A stretch of 64,000 nucleotides of DNA. Origin: Linanthus parryae (Eukaryota > Streptophyta > Magnoliopsida > Ericales > Polemoniaceae). The first letter of the stretch is position 1; each line of letters begins with the position of its first letter. Shown here in pieces: positions 58,701 through 64,000 of the stretch. Position numbers and translations under genes: made by a program. The notes below the pieces were generated by a model. The model was not told the origin of the DNA. It made no database searches and was given only the letters and a program-made list of their open reading frames with translations. The stretch lies in assembly GCA_023055425.1 (NCBI GenBank), contig JALGPY010000005.1, positions 85,973,495 through 86,037,494 on the forward strand. The letters are read 5' to 3'.

Positions 58701-60030
58701 TTGCACCAGTTCACGTACTGACCATTGTGACGAGGTCCACTAGTAATGTGCCAGGCGCAGAGAGGAGTATAAATCTCGGGATACATGTCCCCCTGAAACA
58801 TGATATTGTCCAACTCTTTAACATAAGGACGGGCCACGAAGGAGTCATCATCATCACAGACCAAAGCGGCAAGCATTTTTGGTGTTAAACCAACGCCAGG
58901 AGCGGGGGCACAAGAAGGCTTCCTCGCATCTTTGGGCATTCCATAATTCGGCAGTAGTGGGTATGGGGGCATATGAAGGCCATCGCTCAAAAACCCACAT
59001 GGTCAAAAATCCAATGTTGGCAAAACACATGACATCAGCCCTACCCTGTGATCGCTTAACATTTGCCACTGTAAGATCGAGACGATAAAATAGAGAACCC
59101 AAGACAAGGGGTCCAAGGGTAACTCTCTTACCAAGAGCACGCTTCACCTCAAGTGGGAGTACATGGACAAAAAATCCATCTCGCGGACTCCCATCTATAA
59201 GGAAGCGCGACACCAGACGCAGAGAAAACCACACAAGGAGTACTCACACCCTTCTCCCGCAGTGGAAGTAACCTCACCTGGAGTCTCCTCCTGAATTTTC
59301 TGGATAATGTGAGGTTTGGGGAAATCCTTGAAGAAGAACATGATCCATTTAGACCATATGTTCTTCGCGCCAGCAGAAACCGTCATGAAGGTATCATAAG
59401 GCTTTATTGCCTCGGGAGCCCATTTCGAAGCAGCCTTCCTCAAGGCCGCAATGCATTCTAGCATCTGACCGAAAAAGCAATCTCTTCATCGGAACTAAGT
59501 GCTTCCAAAGGATCAAAGGCTCCCATGCTTGGAAGCATCAGGAAGTTCTCCACATCTTCCAGAGTAGGTGTGGCCTCGCGGGATGCGAAGTGGAATGTAT
59601 GAGTCTTTGGGGAGTATCGAGAAAATAGAACCTTTAGCATGTTCTGGTCAGCCTTCAGGTCGAAACCCCTGGTCGCGCGAACGGCATGATAAATTCCAGC
59701 TCCCATCAGCACAGCCTCGTGATTATCAAGAACATAACCAGTCCACTCGTCCATCCAATCCAGTTTTTCCAAGAAAGCTTGGAAGAGAACATCGTTGTAG
59801 GGGTAAAGACCAGCCTCGATGCCGCATCTATATACATCATGAACCTCCGCTAGATCCCACTCCTCTCTGTCTGGCTCAGGTTTTAATCCCAAGGCCATGC
59901 CTGAAGAAGAAGCCTCAAGGGCGTGACCTCGTATGGAGGCCAAGTAGAACTCATCACCCCCAAAGTAGGGGGCTTTTCGCCATAATTCGCTGGGTAGTTC
60001 TGCGACTTCAGTGGTCTTTTTGGGAGCCAT
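55741..60030 (-). pseudogene. Antisense plant-mobile-domain-like gene with introns
   Basis: Minus-strand ATG at 60030 (MAPKKTTEVAELPSELWRKA), preceded by a pyrimidine tract and TTTACAG that could be a leader-intron acceptor. Residues about 130-190 (KTHTFHFASREATPTLEDVE) and the later segment GPLVLGSLFYRLDLTVANV plus FLTMWVFERWPSYAP match the plant mobile domain (PMD) pattern. The middle adds a Lys/Arg-rich nuclear-signal-like region (KKRRVDAPATND, KRARNEPAPKKASPAKKK), an acidic stretch (ELVGDEDEEGT), and a C-terminal coiled coil (REAYEHMAREYEAALKHYED) ending at 55741. Canonical GT-AG introns fit at 58100-58184, 56990-57255 and 56223-56302. One-base shifts near 59455, 59250, 58930 and 56890 break the frame. 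PMD proteins act in silencing and DNA-linked processes in plants; the role inside a retroelement is unknown. Confidence 0.65.
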
Positions 60031-60630
60031 TACTGTAAAGAAGAAGAAGAAGACCAGATTTCACGAATTGAAAGAGCATGCAGAAGGAAAAAGGGGGAAA
60101 AAGAAGTGTAAGAAATTGGCTAAAATGACTGCAAATTTCAAAAAGTGGAAGTTCAAACTACCTTGTCCACACCTGAGTACTTGAATTGCTCTGGAGAAAT
60201 TATCGAGGATTTGATCGCAAAATTGGTCGAAAGACTCTTCTTCCTACTGTGGGAGCTCTCTCCGATGCATACGAACTCAAAAGTGCAACAATAGAAAAGT
60301 TGCAATCGAAGGAATAATAGGGCTTAGATAAACCCTTGAAAAGTCACGGCTATTGACGTTTGATGAGCTAGGAAACGCTTCGTTTGCTGGGAAGATTTGA
60401 CGTTTAATCTATCCCTGCCTCGAAAATAGGCGAATTCGGATGACGTTTAATTAACTCGACAGAAGACACGCTTCATAAAGGTTAGACGACGCTTCCCAAA
60501 CCCTAGGCAATCATGGCTATGACTGGGGGCTATGGGGATTCGAATTCAAAATTCAAAAAGTTCCCCATGAGCTTCACGCACGGTTGATTTTGCGCGACTG
60601 CACAACAGAAAGGCGCGTGACAATCGCGCA

Positions 60631-60642
60631 AAAGGGGGCTAT
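60631..60642 (+). other. Polypurine tract
   Basis: AAAGGGGGCTAT directly precedes the 3' LTR, the usual plus-strand primer position for a plus-oriented element. Confidence 0.75.
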
Positions 60643-61239
60643 TGTAGATACTACTTTCCAGACAGACGGATCATCGCCACGTGGCAGCTATCCAGCACAC
60701 CTAGCTGTGCTCCATCCACAACGGATCACCACCCCTGGTGATCCACGTGGGGGCTACGAGACAGAGCCCTCGCGCACCATAACACGGGACTTGTAGGGAC
60801 TTAGTGGTTTGGAGGCTAGGGTAAGGTCCGTCGCGCGCATGCAACAACCAAGCTTGCGCGCGACCTCTGGTAACTGACTCAGAGATCCTAGGCTTACGTG
60901 TCCCATCAATGCGGCTGATCTCATAACGGTCTCCGATACTTGCGGGCAGATACGTAGCGGTTCCTATATACCCGGTCGAACGTGTCGTTGGGGGTCTATC
61001 TTTAAGCCGCCATTTATGGTGCATTAACCTCTCAACGGTCACTTCCCCACTACATATAGGATCGTTATGCTCTCCGTTGCGACACAAGACACAATGGTCC
61101 AGTACCATAACTTACTGTCTCTCTCTCAGAAACAGTTACCGGTGCTTACTCTCTCCCTACACACCTTACAACTCTCTGTGTTCTTATTCCCTACTTGAGG
61201 TGTACACTTGGGTATCTCTCGAGGATTTCCTTGTACACA
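60643..61239 (+). repeat. 3' LTR of the Tat-like element
   Basis: Same ends as the 5' LTR; roughly one difference every 15 bases in the first 250. Its TATA region reads TACATATAGG (61051). It ends 264 bp before the F-box start codon, in the same orientation. Confidence 0.9.
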
Positions 61240-61244
61240 CTTGT
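61240..61244. repeat. Target site duplication CTTGT, right copy
   Basis: CTTGT follows the LTR end TTGTACACA and matches 50426-50430. Confidence 0.85.
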
Positions 61245-61295
61245 GTACTGCCTTCGTTGTTATTAATATGATGTTATCTGCTCGTTGCTAAAAAA

Positions 61296-61456
61296 AACTA
61301 GTCAAACCATCGAGTCAATGCGATCTGATGAGTAGTGGTAAAAGTCAAAGTATGAACAAAGAGAAAAAACAAAGGAAGTACCTAGAAGAAGATAAGGATA
61401 TTTTCGTAAATCTTCACATATAACAAGGAAAATCTCGTGAACCCATCGCGTTAAAA
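61296..61456. repeat. Long direct repeat, right copy
   Basis: Matches 50178-50338. It includes the right half of the Stowaway-like MITE and lies between the LINE A-tail and the F-box gene, so it forms part of that gene's upstream region. Confidence 0.8.
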
Positions 61457-61502
61457 AGTGCGAGTCTCATGTTGGCCTGAACGAGACTTGACAGTATTCG
61501 AA

Positions 61503-64000
61503 ATGGAGAAGGTCCGTTGCGGCAGGGAGGGTTCTAGCGAACCCATCCCTAACCCCTTGAAACCCAATGATGGAGAAGAAGAAGCAAACCCATCAGAAGA
61601 TCGCTTCAATGCCTTACCGGAGTCGCTGCTGATTCACATCGTCTCTTTCTTGCCTCTGCTCGATGCCATCTCTCTCGCCACCGTCTCCAAGCGCTGGCAA
61701 TACCTCTGGACTATGATTGCCAACCTCATCTTCGATCAGCCCTACACCGGCGAAAAGTTCATCGCCTTCGTTAACCAAACCCTAGCTCTGCGCCGCAGCC
61801 CCAAGATCTATCGATTCTCGCTTCCTCTGTACACCTCCGTGCCCACTTCGACTATCGACCAGTGGATCGATTTCGCGATTAAGAGCAATGTTGAAGATTT
61901 CGAGCTACGAGTGGATGAACCAGACGAATCATACGCACTGCCAGAGCAGATCTACACTGTTTCGTCTCTAAGAAAACTCAGGTTAGAATACGCGTCTGTG
62001 GCGCCGATTGGTTTAATTAATTGGAAATCACTCAAGAGCTTGTACATGAGAGGCATTATGTTGAGTGATCAAGTACTAGAGAATTTGCTAATTGGTTGCC
62101 CTGTGTTGGAATTTTTGGAAATGAGACTTGTTGATGGATTCAAGAACTTGCATTCCAAGAGCCTCAAGGAACTTGTTCTGGATTCTTATGGTTATATAGA
62201 TGTAGGAGATGTTTCTGGTTTCAAAATTGTTGCTCCCTACCTTCAATCCGTGACGATTAGGGATTATCAGGGAGTGAATCTGCCGTTACTGAATGCACCT
62301 TTGTTGGTTGATGCTCAATTTGATTTGAAGGCTCTTTATTGTGATCATGGTAATGGTGATTGTCTACAGAATCACAAGAGATCTCTGCAGCTTTTTGAAA
62401 GCTTCCATCATGTTGAAACGCTTGGAATTGGTGCATGGCTCACCCAGGTAAGCTTTCCCCCCAATGAAGTGTTCTCCATTTCGGTATTCGGCGTTATAAC
62501 TAAAGAAATGCATTTCAGTTTTGTTTGCAAATACTGTGGTTTAGATGTTCTTGTAGACTTAACTTCAATTGTGTCCTTAGACTGACTGGTCTTGAAATAA
62601 TTAAGCAGGTGAATTCTAGGGTCTTGACTCGTTGAAAGATATCCTAGATATGACCCTGAAATGCTTATTTGGTATAGACAATTTCAATTTCAAGACAATG
62701 GATTCCATTTCCCTAGTGTTAGCATCCACATGGTTAATTTTCTCCTCTTTTCTTTTTTCTTCTTCGTGTACTTGGGTAAAAAACTTTAATGTTTTGGCGC
62801 ATCTACAATCCATAAGAATAATGTTACTATGGCCCAAAGCATAGAGGTGAATACTCTGTCCAAACATTTTTCCCGACGCTAGCTAAACTAAATGTTTCCA
62901 ATGTCCTTGCTCTGCCATCAGATTTCCTGTATCCCCACATGCCATCACTTGTATTTTGAAAGAATGTATTACACCTATTTTCTTGTTAGGGCCGTAACCT
63001 GCTACTGATGTCTTTAGTTTTAGGATTAGGTTAACAAGTCAAGAATCTCGTTCAATCATTAATTTCCTTCAATATTGACCTAATTTCGCTTTCCACACAG
63101 CAATCGCATAACTTACCAACTATCTTTCAGAAGTCTATTTATCTTATATATACTCCATTGAAGAGCATGAGAGATAGGGTTCCCAGCCTTGACGTACTTG
63201 GATATTGGCAGTGACAGTGTGGCAACTTTTCTCCATGGGCTGATCACTTCACCTTATCCAGTGGTTTTATTGCACCGCCTATCCCAATGTACAAACACAC
63301 ACTATTTTAACTTATTTTTTTTACCCTTTTCTCCATTTCATCATCGACTATCTACTTTGTTTTCTTAAATCCAGAATGCTCCTATAGTCCTATTTATTAT
63401 CGTTTTCTAAACTTGTTCCTAATTTGTAAGTTTCTCATCTACAAACAGCAAATTCAACATTAAGCTCATAGTTCAGCATGAAGTTTCTGTTGTGTGCAAT
63501 TTCTCTATGATAAATATGCATATGGTCTGTTGAGTTTTAGCGGCAGTATTCAATTCTTTAGCTGGCTTTGATTTTCTGTATTTTCTTTACTCTTTGTTTG
63601 TGATACTTTGTTCAGGTTATGTCAATGTGGAGGGTGAAGGAATTGCCTTCTCCACTGCTGAACTGCAAATATTTGTCACTGGAGGCAGGTGTTTCCGAAT
63701 GGGAAATTCCTGGGATTCTAAACCTTTTAAGGAGTGCACCGCATCTCGAGACTTTATACTTGTTTTTGGTCAAGTCGCCAAGGTGTGTGCTCCATTTTAC
63801 ATTATCAATTTTTTTATGTCACATCCATTCCTTCTGAAGCATCTTAAAGGAAACTTCAGCAACTTAACTTGTCATGACATGCATAAGATGTGTTCCCTGG
63901 AACTTATGTACCTGTCTTGAGATGATTCACTTCCCATATATTGCTTTGTGTTTTTCCTGCACTAAAATGGATTTCCATTCCTTACTTAACAGGTATTGCA
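61503..64000 (+). CDS. F-box/LRR-type protein gene, 3' end beyond window
   Basis: Exon 1 is 61503-62447. The first ATG in frame is 61503 (MEKVRCGREGSSEP); the frame is open upstream to 61458 without an ATG. The F-box lies at residues 33-73 (RFNALPESLLIHIVSFLPLL, then SLATVSKRWQYLW), followed by leucine-rich repeats (SLRKLRLEYASVAPIGLINW, LLIGCPVLEFLEMRLVDGF, SLKELVLDSYG). Donor CAG|GTAAGC closes exon 1 in phase 0. Exon 2 is 63616-63782 (acceptor TTGTTCAG; WRVKELPSPLLNCKYLSLEA, then LLRSAPHLETLYL), phase 2, donor AAG|GTGTGT. Acceptor TTAACAG at 63992 opens exon 3, which leaves the window; phases agree. Such proteins are SCF ubiquitin-ligase substrate receptors; this looks like the F-box/FBD/LRR family, though the FBD part is not visible. 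No stop or shift is seen, so it may be functional. Confidence 0.9.
62448..63615 (+). other. Intron 1 of the F-box gene
   Basis: A 1168-bp GT-AG intron (GTAAGC ... TTTGTTCAG). It is AT/T-rich as plant introns are. Open frames inside, including the read-through of exon 1 to 62585, have no domain and are not called. Confidence 0.8.

Larger units (their letters stand above)
50431..61239 (+). mobile_element. Tat-like Gypsy element: gag-protease plus antisense gene
   Basis: LTRs of 599 and 597 bp, TSD CTTGT, purine tract AAAGGGGGCT before the 3' LTR. Sense strand: gag and aspartic protease to about 53720, and no RT, RNase H or integrase motif afterwards. Then a 59-bp tandem array (53836-54130) and, on the opposite strand, a 4.3-kb intron-containing gene (60030-55741). 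Extra antisense ORFs between pol and the 3' LTR and amplified internal tandem repeats are known in the Tat/Retand lineage of plant Gypsy elements. Loss of pol makes this copy non-autonomous. Confidence 0.85.
50339..61294 (+). mobile_element. LINE 3' end fragment split by the Tat-like element
   Basis: After removing 50431-61239 and one TSD, the remaining roughly 145 bp read like a plant LINE 3' UTR (TTTCTTTCTTTTGTTTGATT..., GTTGGATGTC, TTGTTATTAATATGATGTTA). They end in a run of eight A at about 61285-61293. It is flanked by the long direct repeats at 50178-50338 and 61296-61456. The call rests on composition, the A-run and the flanking repeats; no coding part is present. Confidence 0.5.

Noticed and set aside
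62616..62867. Open frames in F-box intron 1
   Set aside because: Inside an intron with consensus borders whose phases join exons 1 and 2; no domain seen.

Overview
This is plant nuclear DNA, probably from a eudicot. The window is an AT-rich, heavily nested graveyard of transposable elements with one convincing host gene, an F-box/LRR-type gene with plant-style introns, at its right edge. Nearly all coding similarity left of 61 kb belongs to LTR retrotransposons (Copia, Athila-like and Tat-like Gypsy), LINEs and MITEs, and almost every element is broken. All assignments come from reading motifs, direct repeats and termini by eye; no database search was run.

Layout, left to right. (1) 1-8.2 kb: Copia pieces of one family facing each other: a plus-strand LTR (1-755), a minus-strand internal region with integrase and RT remnants (763-5.4 kb) plus its 5' LTR (5403-6748), then a plus-strand leader of a related copy (about 6.8-8.2 kb). 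(2) 9.0-11.3 kb: minus-strand 3' end of a SIRE-like Copia element (LTR plus C-terminal half of an env-like/extra ORF). (3) 11.4-23.8 kb: a plus-strand LINE split by a minus-strand Athila-like non-autonomous element (12621-20054, TSD TGAAC). (4) 23.8-31.1 kb: plus-strand SIRE-like Copia element (5' LTR, PBS, gag, pol, N-terminal part of the extra ORF), cut off by the 3' end of another Copia element (31.09-31.58 kb). (5) 31.6-36.1 kb: a Harbinger-like MITE, a Stowaway-like MITE, an Athila-like LTR fragment and simple and tandem repeats. (6) 36.1-50.0 kb: a minus-strand LINE split by a plus-strand Copia element (37463-49743, TSD ATCCT), itself split by a plus-strand Athila-like non-autonomous element (39901-47127, TSD AATGC). 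(7) 50.0-61.4 kb: a MITE and a LINE 3' end hit by a 10.8-kb Tat-like Gypsy element (50431-61239, TSD CTTGT). That element has gag and protease but no recognisable RT or integrase, then a 59-bp tandem array and a long intron-containing antisense gene with a plant-mobile-domain-like N-terminus. (8) 61.5-64.0 kb: the F-box gene, which runs off the window.

The insertions can be ordered by nesting: LINE, then Copia, then Athila-like element at 36-50 kb; LINE, then Athila-like element at 11-24 kb; LINE tail, then Tat-like element at 50-61 kb. The most interesting items are the spliced antisense gene inside the Tat-like element, the two non-autonomous Athila-like families with non-pol ORFs, a 16-bp palindrome scattered through the SIRE-like element's LTRs and coding DNA, and the unusual TA..CA termini of the nested Copia element.
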